Positions 1-7,437 of a DNA stretch of 64,000 nucleotides are shown piece after piece. Within the stretch, counting starts at the first letter, position 1. Every line of letters starts with the position of its first letter. The translations under genes and the position numbers were made by a program. This DNA comes from Lentzea alba (GTDB lineage: Bacteria; Actinomycetota; Actinomycetes; Mycobacteriales; Pseudonocardiaceae): contig NZ_JAAMPJ010000013.1 in NCBI RefSeq assembly GCF_011067745.1, positions 186,001-250,000 on the forward strand, read 5' to 3'. The notes beneath the pieces were generated by a model, which worked only from the letters and a program-made list of their open reading frames with translations, did no database searches and had not been told where the DNA came from.

Positions 1-376
1 GGAAGTGCTCGACGAACGCGGCGATCAGGCGCATCGGGCCCAGGACGTTGGTCGTGATGATGCTCTCCGCCGACTCGAGGAACACCGGGCTGTGCCAGTC
101 CTCCGCGCGCATGATGCCCGCCATGGTGATCAGCACGTTCAGCTGCGGGAAACGGGCGATGACGTCCTTGGCCGCGGTCTGGACGCTGTCGGCGTCGGCC
201 GTGTCGATGCGGACGGTCCCGACACCGGGGTGTTCGGCGGCGATCTTCTCGAGCAGTTCGGTGCGCCGGCCGCCGACGATCACGGTGTTGCCGCGCTCGC
301 TCAGGGCGAGGGCGAGCGCCAGGCCGATGCCGCTGGTGGCGCCGGGGATGAAGACGGTGTTTCCGGTGATGTCCAT
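1..376 (-). CDS. SDR family oxidoreductase, 3' end outside window
   Basis: Reverse-strand reading from ATG 376 gives about 125 residues beginning MDITGNTVFIPGATSGIG, the nucleotide-binding glycine-rich loop (TGxxxGIG type; here PGATSGIGLALA) of short-chain dehydrogenases. It continues through an NNAG-equivalent region (ITMAGIM), typical of the DltE-like branch. The C-terminal half with the YxxxK catalytic site lies left of base 1. It is divergent from the helix-turn-helix regulator starting at 477, an arrangement often seen when the regulator controls the dehydrogenase. Substrate unknown. Confidence 0.85.
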   Translation of the reverse strand, partial: MDITGNTVFIPGATSGIGLALALALSERGNTVIVGGRRTELLEKIAAEHPGVGTVRIDTADADSVQTAAKDVIARFPQLNVLITMAGIMRAEDWHSPVFLESAESIITTNVLGPMRLIAAFVEHF

Positions 377-426
377 GCACCGACCTTCGGGCAAGTCCGA
401 AGAGCGCGGCAGAGACCCGTTGTCGG

Positions 427-441
427 GGGATCGGCGATCCC
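427..441. promoter_or_regulatory. Inverted repeat GGGATC-GGC-GATCCC in divergent promoter
   Basis: A perfect 6-bp inverted repeat with a 3-base spacer lies in the 100-base gap between the divergent SDR gene (start 376) and HTH regulator (start 477). Its position makes it a plausible operator for the regulator. There is no experimental or comparative support here, and short GC palindromes are common by chance in such DNA. Confidence 0.3.
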
Positions 442-476
442 TGGTCAACGATCTGATGGCCTCCATACTGGGCTTC

Positions 477-1316
477 ATGGATCGTGTGGAACTCGCGGCC
501 TTCCTGCGTCGCCGCCGCGAGGAACTGCGGCCTGGGGACGTCGGGCTACCGGTCGGGGCGCGCCGGCGGGCACCTGGGTTGCGGCGCGAGGAGGTCGCGG
601 CGCTGGCCGCGATGTCCACCGACTACTACACGCGGCTGGAACAGCAACGGGGGCCGCAGCCCAGCGAGCAGATGCTGGCCTCGCTGGCCCGCGCGCTGCG
701 GCTCAGCGACGACGAACGCGACTACCTGTTCCGCGTCGCCGGGCGCAACGCCCCGTCGCGCCAGGTCGGTGGCACGCACGTGGCGCCCGCGTTGCAACGA
801 GTGCTGGACCGGCTCGACGACACGCCCGCGCTGATCCTGTCGAACCTCGGCGAGGTGTTGCTGCAGAACAGGTTCGCCGAGGCCCTCTACGGCGACAGCT
901 CGCACTTCACCGGCCTCGCCCGCAGCGGGATCTACCGCTGGTTCACCGACCCGGACGAGCGGCTGATCTACCCCGAGCACGACCGCGACCGGCAGAGCCG
1001 CGCGCAGGTGGCGAACCTGCGCGCCGCCCATGCCGCGATGGGCCCGAAGTCACGCGCCGGCGAGCTCGTTCGCGTGCTGCAGAAGGAAAGCAGCGAGTTC
1101 GCCGAAATCTGGGACCGGCACGAGGTCGCGAACCGGTTCGAAGACCACAAGGTGCTGGTGCACCCACAACTCGGCGAGATCGAGGTGGACTGTCAGGCGT
1201 TGTTCACCGAGGACCAGTCGCAGGCGCTGCTGGTGCTCACCGCGCCACCGCGCACCGAGGCGTTCGAGAAGCTGCAACTGCTCGGCGTGCTGGGCACCGA
1301 GAAGTTCGTCACCTGA
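477..1316 (+). CDS. XRE-family regulator with MmyB-like ligand-binding domain
   Basis: 279 aa. Residues 1-75 form a helix-turn-helix of the form LRRRREELRPGDVGLP...RAPGLRREEVAALAAMSTDYYTRLEQQRG, the hallmark of the actinobacterial MmyB-like regulators. The remainder (PALQRVLDRLDDTPALILSN onward) matches the MmyB ligand-binding PAS-like domain. The open frame extends upstream to 48 but only antisense to the SDR gene, so ATG 477 is chosen. Genes of this family often sit divergent to a dehydrogenase they control, as here. Its last bases overlap the 3' end of the convergent acetyltransferase gene by 8 bp. Confidence 0.9.
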   Translation: MDRVELAAFLRRRREELRPGDVGLPVGARRRAPGLRREEVAALAAMSTDYYTRLEQQRGPQPSEQMLASLARALRLSDDERDYLFRVAGRNAPSRQVGGTHVAPALQRVLDRLDDTPALILSNLGEVLLQNRFAEALYGDSSHFTGLARSGIYRWFTDPDERLIYPEHDRDRQSRAQVANLRAAHAAMGPKSRAGELVRVLQKESSEFAEIWDRHEVANRFEDHKVLVHPQLGEIEVDCQALFTEDQSQALLVLTAPPRTEAFEKLQLLGVLGTEKFVT

Positions 1317-1785
1317 GGACCAGGATCGTCTCCTCGATCTCCGCTTTCCGGGCTGCCGCATGGGAAACCTCGGTGCCCACGACCTCGAAGCCGGCCTTGG
1401 TCAGCACCTTCAGCGAGCCCGCGTTGTCCGAGGCGGCGCGGGCGTGCAACGGCCGGGTGGACACGAGTTCCAGCAACAACGCCACCGCTCGCCCGGCCAC
1501 ACCCTGACCCCAGACCGCGCGGTCGATCCAGTACGTGATCTCGGTGTCGCCCTCCATCACGAAGCAGGCGATCGTGCCCACGACCCGGCCGTCGCCCAGG
1601 ACGACCTGGTTGATGGTCTCCGGATTGGCCCGCACGCGGCGCATGTGCGCGTCGAACGCCTCGCGGTCGTCCGGGTCCTCCGCCGTGAACGCGGCCATCC
1701 ACACCGACTCCGGATCACGCATGAACTCGAACACCGTGTCGAGGTCACCGTCTTCCAGACCTCTCAGCGTCACTTCAGTTGTCAA
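1309..1785 (-). CDS. GNAT family N-acetyltransferase
   Basis: 158 aa from a TTG start that overlaps the stop of the upstream esterase gene (TTGA at 1785-1782), so the pair is translationally coupled. The sequence LRGLEDGDLDTVFEFMRDPES, the WIDRAVWGQGVAGRAVALLLE acetyl-CoA pyrophosphate loop (QGxAxRA form of the Q/RxxGxG/A motif) and the ...SDNAGSLKVLTKAGFEVVGT C-terminal signature are typical of the RimJ/RimL-like GNAT branch. Probably acetylates a small molecule or protein N-terminus; substrate unknown. The alternative GTG start is only four codons downstream. Confidence 0.88.
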   Translation of the reverse strand: MTTEVTLRGLEDGDLDTVFEFMRDPESVWMAAFTAEDPDDREAFDAHMRRVRANPETINQVVLGDGRVVGTIACFVMEGDTEITYWIDRAVWGQGVAGRAVALLLELVSTRPLHARAASDNAGSLKVLTKAGFEVVGTEVSHAAARKAEIEETILVLR

Positions 1786-2804
1786 CGAGCCAGCCTCTCC
1801 GCGAGCCAGGTCAACGAGAGCGGGTAACGGTAGTCGATGCCACCGTGACCCGCGTCGAAAAGTTCGAAATGTGTTCTCTCGTCCGGAAGTCCGGCCTCGG
1901 CGATCTTCGCCCGGAACGCCTCCGCGCCGAGGTCCAGGTAGAACTCGTCGCTCTTGCCGGCGTCGATCCACACCGCCCGCAGTGAACGGACCGCCTCCGC
2001 GTGAGCGGGCACCATCCGCACCGGGTCCCAGTCGAGCCAGCGCTGCCACACCGCCGGCCGCACCACCCCGGTCACCGGGTCGAACGGCAGCTCCGGAGTG
2101 CCGTCCTCGGCCGCGGAGAAGCACGCCGCGACACCAAGAGTGCCGAGCAGCGTCATGTCCTCCGGCTTGGTGAACGACGGCCGGCTCCGGAAATCCGCCC
2201 ACCACTTCTGGATGTCGTGGTCGTACGCGCGCAAGCCGCGCACCGCCTTGCCGAAGTCCGCGAGGTAGCAGAACTCGTAGAGCGAATCGCCCGCATGGGT
2301 GGCCAGTGCGCCGAACAGGTCCGGACGCAGCATCGGCGTGATCATCGCCCCGAACCCGCCCGACGACTTGCCCGCGATCGCCCGCGACTCGCGGTCGGGG
2401 ATCGTGCGGTAGTGCTCGTCCACCCACGGCACGATCTCGTCGCACAAGTACGAGTGATAGCGGCCGGTGCCGGGGGAGTCGACGAACTGCGAGCCGCCGT
2501 ACGACGTCCACGCGTCGACGAACACCACGACACACCCCGGCGCGCCCTCGGCGAAGACCGCGTCCGCCGTCTCGATGAACGGCTGGCGGAACGGCATCCG
2601 GTTGGCCCACATGGACACGTGGCCGGTGTAGCCCTGGATGACGTACACAGCCGGATATCGCTCGGTACCGGAGTCGTAGCCCGGCGGCACGTACACCCAC
2701 AACGGGCGCTCGTGCGGATCACCGAGCGGGTTGCCGCGCAGCAGTTCGGAGACGACGGTGTGCCGGTCGAGCCGGCCGGCCAGTGGGCCCTCCCAAGGAA
2801 GCAT
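1782..2804 (-). CDS. Esterase D / enterochelin esterase-like alpha/beta hydrolase
   Basis: 340 aa starting at ATG 2804. It has an alpha/beta-hydrolase core with the strand-turn WVYVPPGYDSGTERYPAVYVIQGYTG, a nucleophile elbow GKSSGG (Gly-x-Ser-x-Gly), an acidic residue in WIDAGKSDEF and a catalytic histidine in DAGHGG, matching the esterase D (PF00756) family. No signal peptide is evident, so it is probably cytoplasmic. It is divergent from the TetR gene at 2859, and the inverted repeat 2823-2838 lies in the 54-base gap, so this esterase may belong to the same regulon. Confidence 0.88.
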   Translation of the reverse strand: MLPWEGPLAGRLDRHTVVSELLRGNPLGDPHERPLWVYVPPGYDSGTERYPAVYVIQGYTGHVSMWANRMPFRQPFIETADAVFAEGAPGCVVVFVDAWTSYGGSQFVDSPGTGRYHSYLCDEIVPWVDEHYRTIPDRESRAIAGKSSGGFGAMITPMLRPDLFGALATHAGDSLYEFCYLADFGKAVRGLRAYDHDIQKWWADFRSRPSFTKPEDMTLLGTLGVAACFSAAEDGTPELPFDPVTGVVRPAVWQRWLDWDPVRMVPAHAEAVRSLRAVWIDAGKSDEFYLDLGAEAFRAKIAEAGLPDERTHFELFDAGHGGIDYRYPLSLTWLAERLAR

Positions 2805-2822
2805 GGGGCCAGTCAACCACGG

Positions 2823-2838
2823 TGGACCAGCCGGTCCA
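2823..2838. promoter_or_regulatory. TetR operator candidate, copy 1 (TGGACCAGCCGGTCCA)
   Basis: Perfect 6-bp inverted repeat (TGGACC/GGTCCA) with a 4-base spacer, 20 bases before the TetR ATG and 18 bases before the divergent esterase start. A near-identical site lies at 3446-3461 before the SDR gene. The same 16-bp motif in front of the regulator and of its downstream gene is strong circumstantial evidence for an operator of the 2859-3440 regulator. Confidence 0.75.
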
Positions 2839-2858
2839 GAAAACCTAAAATCGAGCAC

Positions 2859-3440
2859 ATGGCGATCACGGCGAAGGGGCGCGCGACCAGGCAGCGCATC
2901 ATCGAGGGCGCGGCGGCCTACCTGCGCAGCGACGACCCCGCGGGCGTGACGCTGGACGACATCCGCGCGATCACCGGCACCAGCAAGAGCCAGATCTTCC
3001 ACTACTTCCCCGACGGCAAGGAGGAGCTCTTCCTCGCTGTCGCGCGCTACGAGGCCGGCCGCGTGCTCGACGACCAGCAGCCACACCTCGGCGCGCTGAC
3101 GTCGTGGGCGGCCTGGGACCGGTGGCGGGACGCGGTGGTCGCCCGTTATCGCACCCAGGGCCGGAACTGTCCGCTGGGCGCGTTGATGAGCCAGGTGGGC
3201 AGCACGGCGGGCGCGAACGAGGTGGTCAGTGCCCTGCTCAGCCGGTGGCAGTTCCACGTGCAGGAGGGCATCGCCGAGATGCAGGACGCGGGGCTGGTGC
3301 GTGCGAGCGTCGACGCCGACCGGGTCGCGGCCGCGTTCATCGCGGGCATCCAAGGTGGTGTCCAGGTGCTCCGCTCGACCGGCAGCGTCGCTCACCTGGA
3401 GGCGGCGCTGGACACCCTCATCGACCACCTCAAGGGCTGA
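2859..3440 (+). CDS. TetR/AcrR family regulator (LmrA/YxaF-like C-terminus)
   Basis: 193 aa. The N-terminal helix-turn-helix reads ATRQRIIEGAAAYLRSDDPAGVTLDDIRAITGTSKSQIFHYFPDGKEELFLAVA, a classic TetR DNA-binding domain. The C-terminal region with GRNCPLGALMSQVG resembles the TetR_C_33 (LmrA/YxaF-like) ligand domain. ATG 2859 follows directly after the inverted repeat 2823-2838 and the frame upstream is antisense to the esterase, which fixes the start. Likely represses itself and the downstream SDR gene through the two matching operators; inducer unknown. Confidence 0.92.
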   Translation: MAITAKGRATRQRIIEGAAAYLRSDDPAGVTLDDIRAITGTSKSQIFHYFPDGKEELFLAVARYEAGRVLDDQQPHLGALTSWAAWDRWRDAVVARYRTQGRNCPLGALMSQVGSTAGANEVVSALLSRWQFHVQEGIAEMQDAGLVRASVDADRVAAAFIAGIQGGVQVLRSTGSVAHLEAALDTLIDHLKG

Positions 3441-3445
3441 ACTTC

Positions 3446-3461
3446 TGGACTTGCCGGTCCA
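3446..3461. promoter_or_regulatory. TetR operator candidate, copy 2 (TGGACTTGCCGGTCCA)
   Basis: Thirteen of 16 positions match the site at 2823-2838 (TGGAC..GCCGGTCCA in common), with one mismatch in the inverted repeat. It begins six bases after the TetR stop codon and ends 25 bases before the SDR start, so the SDR gene probably has its own promoter controlled by the same repressor. Confidence 0.72.
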
Positions 3462-3486
3462 AAATAAGGTGCCTAACTTCGAGGAC

Positions 3487-4257
3487 ATGGCACAACGTCT
3501 GCAGGGCAGGACCGCCCTCGTCACCGGTTCCACCAGCAACATCGGCCGCTCGATCGCGGTCGCGCTCGCCAGGGAGGGCGCGCACGTGGTCGTCTCCGGG
3601 CGCGACGCCGCCAGGGGTGCGGCCGTCGTCGACCAGATTCGTGAAGACGGCGGTCGGGCCGACTTCGTCCGAGCCGATCTCGACGGCACCGCCGCTGCCG
3701 GCAAAGCTTTCGCTGCAACGGCCGCAGAAGTGTTGGGAGGCCGTGTCGACGTCCTCGTGAACAACGCCGGCATCTACCCGGCGTCGACCACCCCGACGAC
3801 CGACGAGGAGACCTTCGACCGCGTCTACGGCGTCAACGTGAAGGCGCCGTTCTTCCTGACCCAAGCCCTCGTCCCCGGGATGATCGGCGCCGGTGGTGGC
3901 GTGATCATCAACCTCGGCTCGTGGATCGCCCGGCTCGGCGTGCCGGTCTCGTCCCTCTACAGCTCCACCAAGGGCGCGATGGAGACGCTCACACGCGCGT
4001 GGGCGGCGGAGTTCGGGCCACAGGGTGTCCGGGTGAACGCCATCTCGCCCGGTGTCGTCGTCTCGCCGGACTGGGACACCACGACCGACCACCCCGGCGA
4101 GGTGATGATGCGCGGCACCCCGGCCGGACGGTCCGGGCATCCCGACGCGATCGCCGCCGCGGCCGTCTACCTGGCCTCGGACGAGTCCGCGTTCGTGCAC
4201 GGCACCGTGCTCGACGTGGACGGCGGCCGCACCGGAGTGGCGGTGGTCGCAGTGTGA
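3487..4257 (+). CDS. Classical SDR family oxidoreductase
   Basis: 256 aa. It shows the complete classical SDR set: cofactor loop TGSTSNIGRS near residues 12-21, NNAGIY, a catalytic serine after IINLGSW, YSSTK (YxxxK), then SPGVV and the C-terminal DVDGGRT. The R following the second beta-strand (VVSGRD) suggests NADP(H) preference. ATG 3487 lies 25 bases after operator copy 2. It is probably the target of the neighbouring TetR regulator, for example in detoxification of an aldehyde or ketone; substrate unknown. Confidence 0.92.
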   Translation: MAQRLQGRTALVTGSTSNIGRSIAVALAREGAHVVVSGRDAARGAAVVDQIREDGGRADFVRADLDGTAAAGKAFAATAAEVLGGRVDVLVNNAGIYPASTTPTTDEETFDRVYGVNVKAPFFLTQALVPGMIGAGGGVIINLGSWIARLGVPVSSLYSSTKGAMETLTRAWAAEFGPQGVRVNAISPGVVVSPDWDTTTDHPGEVMMRGTPAGRSGHPDAIAAAAVYLASDESAFVHGTVLDVDGGRTGVAVVAV

Positions 4258-4267
4258 CCTGGGTCAC
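4254..4267. promoter_or_regulatory. Inverted repeat GTGACC-TG-GGTCAC with downstream half-site
   Basis: A perfect inverted repeat overlaps the SDR stop codon, and a further GTGACC half-site lies at 4285-4290, followed by TGAGGT. The sites sit 30-65 bases ahead of the sigma/CAP fusion gene and could be an operator or part of a weak terminator. Function not established. Confidence 0.3.
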
Positions 4268-4319
4268 CAATTCGCCCGGTTTCTGTGACCTGAGGTGAGA
4301 CTGCCCGGTCTCCCATGAC

Positions 4320-5924
4320 GTGCGGAAGTCGTCGGCGAAGGGTGCGGAAGTGACGGGTCGGGAGTGGCTGAGGCAGGTGGACGCGGAGCAGGTGGAGGCC
4401 GCGCGGGCCGGTGATCGCGAGGCGCTCGACGCCGTCGTCACCGCCTGTCTGCCACTGGTCTACAACGTCGCCGGTCGGGCGCTGAACGCCGATGCCGACG
4501 TCGACGACGTGGTGCAGGAGACGATGTTCCGCGTGATCCGCGGCATCGACGCGCTGCGCGAGCCCGAGCGGTTCCGGTCGTGGCTGGTCGCCGTGACGAT
4601 CAACCAGGTCCGCGAGCACTACCGCCGCCGTGACGCCGCGCCGGCGCCGCTGGAGGAGTACGACCGGGCCGACCCGAGCGCCGAGTTCGTCGAGGTCGCG
4701 CTGTCCCGCCTGCACATGGCCCAGCAGCGGCGCGAGGTCGACGAGGCCGCACGGTGGCTCGACCCGGCTGACCGCGAGCTGCTGGCGTTGTGGACGCTGG
4801 AACGCGTCGGGCAGCTCACCCGCGCCGAGGTGACCGACGCGCTCGACCTCAACGCCCACGCGGTCACCGTGCGGGTGAGCAGGCTGAAGGGCCGCCTGGA
4901 AACGGTCCGGCACCTGGTCCGCGCGCTGTCCGCCGAACCGCGCTGCGCGGGTCTGGCGCAGGCCGCGCAGGGCTGGAACGGCGAGCCGAACCCGTTGTGG
5001 CGCAAGCGGCTCCTGCGTCACGTCGACGAGTGCGGCCGATGCGGTCGCGGGGTCGACGACGCGATGCCGGTCGAACGTATCCTGACCGGCGCCGCACTGC
5101 TCACGGTTCCGGCGAGCTACCTGCCGCACCTGCTCGAGAACCTCGCCGACCCCGCCCTGGACCAGGTCGCGCACGCCTACCACCTCGGCGAGTCCGCGAC
5201 CAAAGGCGCCCATCTGGCCGAGCCCACCGGCCTGACGGCCAAGGTCGCCGGTCTGACCAGCAAGCCCGTGCTCGCCGTGGCGAGTGCGGTGGCGGTGTGC
5301 GCGCTCGTCGGTGTGGCCGGAACGATGGTCCACTTCCCGTCAGACCCGCCTGCTGCTGTTGCGATTCCCAACAACACGATGGCACCGATCACCACGGCAC
5401 CGAACACCACGTCGTCCGTCGCCGAGACCACGTCGAGCACGCCGTCGTCCACCACCACGACCACGACCACTCAGACACCCGAACCGGTTCGTGTCGCTAC
5501 GCCGGAGGAGCGTGTCCTCGCGCTGATCAACGAGACCAGGGCCAAGTCGGGTCTGCCGCCGCTGACCGTGGATCCGGCATTGGTCGTGGCCGCCGAACGG
5601 CACACCAAGGCGATGATGAGCAACGGCTGTGGGTTGTCGCACCAGTGCTCCGGCGAGAGCGGTCTCGGCGAGCGCAGCACGGCGGCGGGCGTGAAGTGGA
5701 GCTCGGTCGCGGAGAACGTCGGCATGGGCGGTCCGGTGAAGGACACCGTCGAGGCGATCTCCAAGATGGCGCTCGGCCTGACCCAGGGCATGATCGACGA
5801 GAAGCCGCCGAACGACGGCCACCGCAAGAACATCCTCAGCAACTCGTCCACCCGCATCGGCATCGTGGTGATCCGCGACGCCAAGGGAACCGTGTGGATG
5901 ACTCACGACTTCGCGGGACGTTGA
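4320..5924 (+). CDS. ECF sigma factor fused to anti-sigma-like segment, membrane helix and CAP domain
   Basis: 534 aa in one frame. Residues about 25-105 are sigma region 2 (DADVDDVVQETMFRVIRG) and about 140-195 region 4 (DRELLALWTLERVG...LDLNAHAVTVRVSRLKGRL). Residues 233-242 read RHVDECGRCG, like a zinc-binding anti-sigma HxxxCxxC. About 316-337 is one hydrophobic helix, followed by a Ser/Thr-rich linker to about 392. Residues 396-534 form a CAP/SCP domain with conserved histidines and acidic residues (ERHTKAM, SVAENVG, GHRKNIL). The likely topology is sigma inside and CAP outside. GTG 4320 gives the longest product; GTG 4350 (VTGREWLRQ) is also possible, with a better upstream purine run. 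Confidence 0.9.
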   Translation: MRKSSAKGAEVTGREWLRQVDAEQVEAARAGDREALDAVVTACLPLVYNVAGRALNADADVDDVVQETMFRVIRGIDALREPERFRSWLVAVTINQVREHYRRRDAAPAPLEEYDRADPSAEFVEVALSRLHMAQQRREVDEAARWLDPADRELLALWTLERVGQLTRAEVTDALDLNAHAVTVRVSRLKGRLETVRHLVRALSAEPRCAGLAQAAQGWNGEPNPLWRKRLLRHVDECGRCGRGVDDAMPVERILTGAALLTVPASYLPHLLENLADPALDQVAHAYHLGESATKGAHLAEPTGLTAKVAGLTSKPVLAVASAVAVCALVGVAGTMVHFPSDPPAAVAIPNNTMAPITTAPNTTSSVAETTSSTPSSTTTTTTTQTPEPVRVATPEERVLALINETRAKSGLPPLTVDPALVVAAERHTKAMMSNGCGLSHQCSGESGLGERSTAAGVKWSSVAENVGMGGPVKDTVEAISKMALGLTQGMIDEKPPNDGHRKNILSNSSTRIGIVVIRDAKGTVWMTHDFAGR

Positions 5925-5988
5925 CCGACTTAAAGCTAGAAAAGATCATCCTCTGGTCGTACGCGCGGACGCGACCGCAGTCGGACGC

Positions 5989-7437
5989 GTGACGATCTGT
6001 CCGGAAAGCACTGTCTCCTCCGTGCAGATGTCGTCGACCGTTGCTCAGCGCACGCCCGTACTCGTCACCACCGGAACCCCTGACGTCCTGCGTTGGACGG
6101 GTTTCGGTGGCGCGGTGCTCCTCACCGCGGGAGCGTGGGCCACGAGAGCGGTGCCGGTCGCGCTGGGTGCCGCCATCGCGGGCGCCGGGCTGGTCGTGCT
6201 GGCCTGGGCGTTGCTCGGCCGGGTCACACCGGACGCCGCGTGGCTGCGCCGGACGCTCGCGTTGTGGTCCGGGCCGCTGGTGCTCGCACCGCCGTTGTTC
6301 AGCAGGGACGTGTTCAGCTACCTGGCCCAGGGCGAGGTGGCGGCGCGCGGGCTCGACCCGAACGTGGTGAGCCCCGCCGTCGGCGCGAGCGCGGAGGCGG
6401 TGGCGCGCGTCGGCGTCTACTGGCGCGAGACGCCGTCGCCGTACGGGCCGTTGTTCAGCACCGTGGAACGGGCGATCGCCGAGGTCACCGGCGGCAGTCC
6501 GGTGGCGGGCATCGTGCTGTACCGGCTGGTCGCGGTGCTGGGGCTGCTGCTCGTCGTGTGGGCGGTGCCCAGGCTCGCGCAGCTGGCGGGCACGTCCGAG
6601 CGTGCGGCGTTGTGGCTGGGCGTGCTGAACCCGTTGGTGCTGTGGCATCTCATCGGCGGTGTCCACAACGACGCGCTGATGCTCGGCCTCATGCTGTCGG
6701 GCACCGTCGTCGCGTTGCACGCACTCGACGACCTCAGGTGGTGGCAGTTCACGGCCGGTGTCGTCCTCATCGGACTCGGTGCGCAGGTGAAGCTGCCCGC
6801 ACTGGTCGCGCTCGCGGTGGTGGGCACCGCGCTGGCCCGGCGACTCGGCGGAGGCCTGGTCCGGTTCGCAGGCGCGGGGCTCGCCATGGTGGCGGCCGCG
6901 GTCGGGGTGTCGGTCGTGACGTCGCTGGCCGGCGGGGCCGGTTTCGGCTGGGTGCAGGCGCTGGGGACGCCCTCGAAGGTCAACAGCTGGATGGCGCCGA
7001 CCAACTGGCCGGGCTTTCTGGCGGGTGCGGTGTTCGGCCCGGAAACCGGTCAGGCGATGATTTCCTCGGCGCGGATCGCGGGGTTCGTGCTGATCCTGTG
7101 CGGCGTCGTGGTGGTCTTGAACCGTCACCTGCGCGGCGGGATCTCTGAGGTGACGGCGCTGGGAATGATGATGAGCTTGATCGTGGTGCTGGGGCCGGTG
7201 ATCCAGCCGTGGTACCTGCTGTGGGCGGTGCTGCCGCTGGCCGCCTGCCTGCCGGCGGGGAGGTGGCGGACCAGGGTCGCCGTGCTGGTCGGCGTCTTCG
7301 CGCTGCTGGTGCCGCCGCTCGCGGGCAACTTCGCCGGTCGCGTGACCGAACTCGTCCTCGCCTACGCACTCGGGATCGCCCTGGTGGGTTGCGCCTGCTT
7401 CGTCCTGCGCCGGGTGCCCGTTGCCGTCCAGAACTGA
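5989..7437 (+). CDS. mptB: Polyprenol-phosphomannose-dependent alpha-1,6-mannosyltransferase, MptB-like
   Basis: About 482 aa with a dozen or so hydrophobic helices. The luminal loop motif FSRDVFSYLAQGEVAARGLDPN, followed by YGPLFSTVE and NPLVLWHLIGGVHNDA, is characteristic of MptB/GT87-type C-superfamily mannosyltransferases, which use polyprenyl-phosphomannose on the outer face of the membrane to extend lipomannan cores. Family members in mycobacteria are roughly 550-590 aa, so this is a shorter form. GTG 5989 is the longest start; ATG 6028 (MSSTVAQRTP) is equally plausible and neither has a clear ribosome site. The last 17 bases overlap the Lnt gene. Confidence 0.85.
   Translation: MTICPESTVSSVQMSSTVAQRTPVLVTTGTPDVLRWTGFGGAVLLTAGAWATRAVPVALGAAIAGAGLVVLAWALLGRVTPDAAWLRRTLALWSGPLVLAPPLFSRDVFSYLAQGEVAARGLDPNVVSPAVGASAEAVARVGVYWRETPSPYGPLFSTVERAIAEVTGGSPVAGIVLYRLVAVLGLLLVVWAVPRLAQLAGTSERAALWLGVLNPLVLWHLIGGVHNDALMLGLMLSGTVVALHALDDLRWWQFTAGVVLIGLGAQVKLPALVALAVVGTALARRLGGGLVRFAGAGLAMVAAAVGVSVVTSLAGGAGFGWVQALGTPSKVNSWMAPTNWPGFLAGAVFGPETGQAMISSARIAGFVLILCGVVVVLNRHLRGGISEVTALGMMMSLIVVLGPVIQPWYLLWAVLPLAACLPAGRWRTRVAVLVGVFALLVPPLAGNFAGRVTELVLAYALGIALVGCACFVLRRVPVAVQN

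Noticed and set aside
5400..5480. Thr/Ser codon repeats (ACCACGACC-like) in the sigma/CAP gene as a tandem repeat locus
   Set aside because: They encode an ordinary Thr-rich linker and are not exact enough for a microsatellite of note.
5340..5906. Minus-strand frames opposite the CAP domain
   Set aside because: His/Arg/Gly-rich shadow peptides without motifs, opposite a clear CAP domain.
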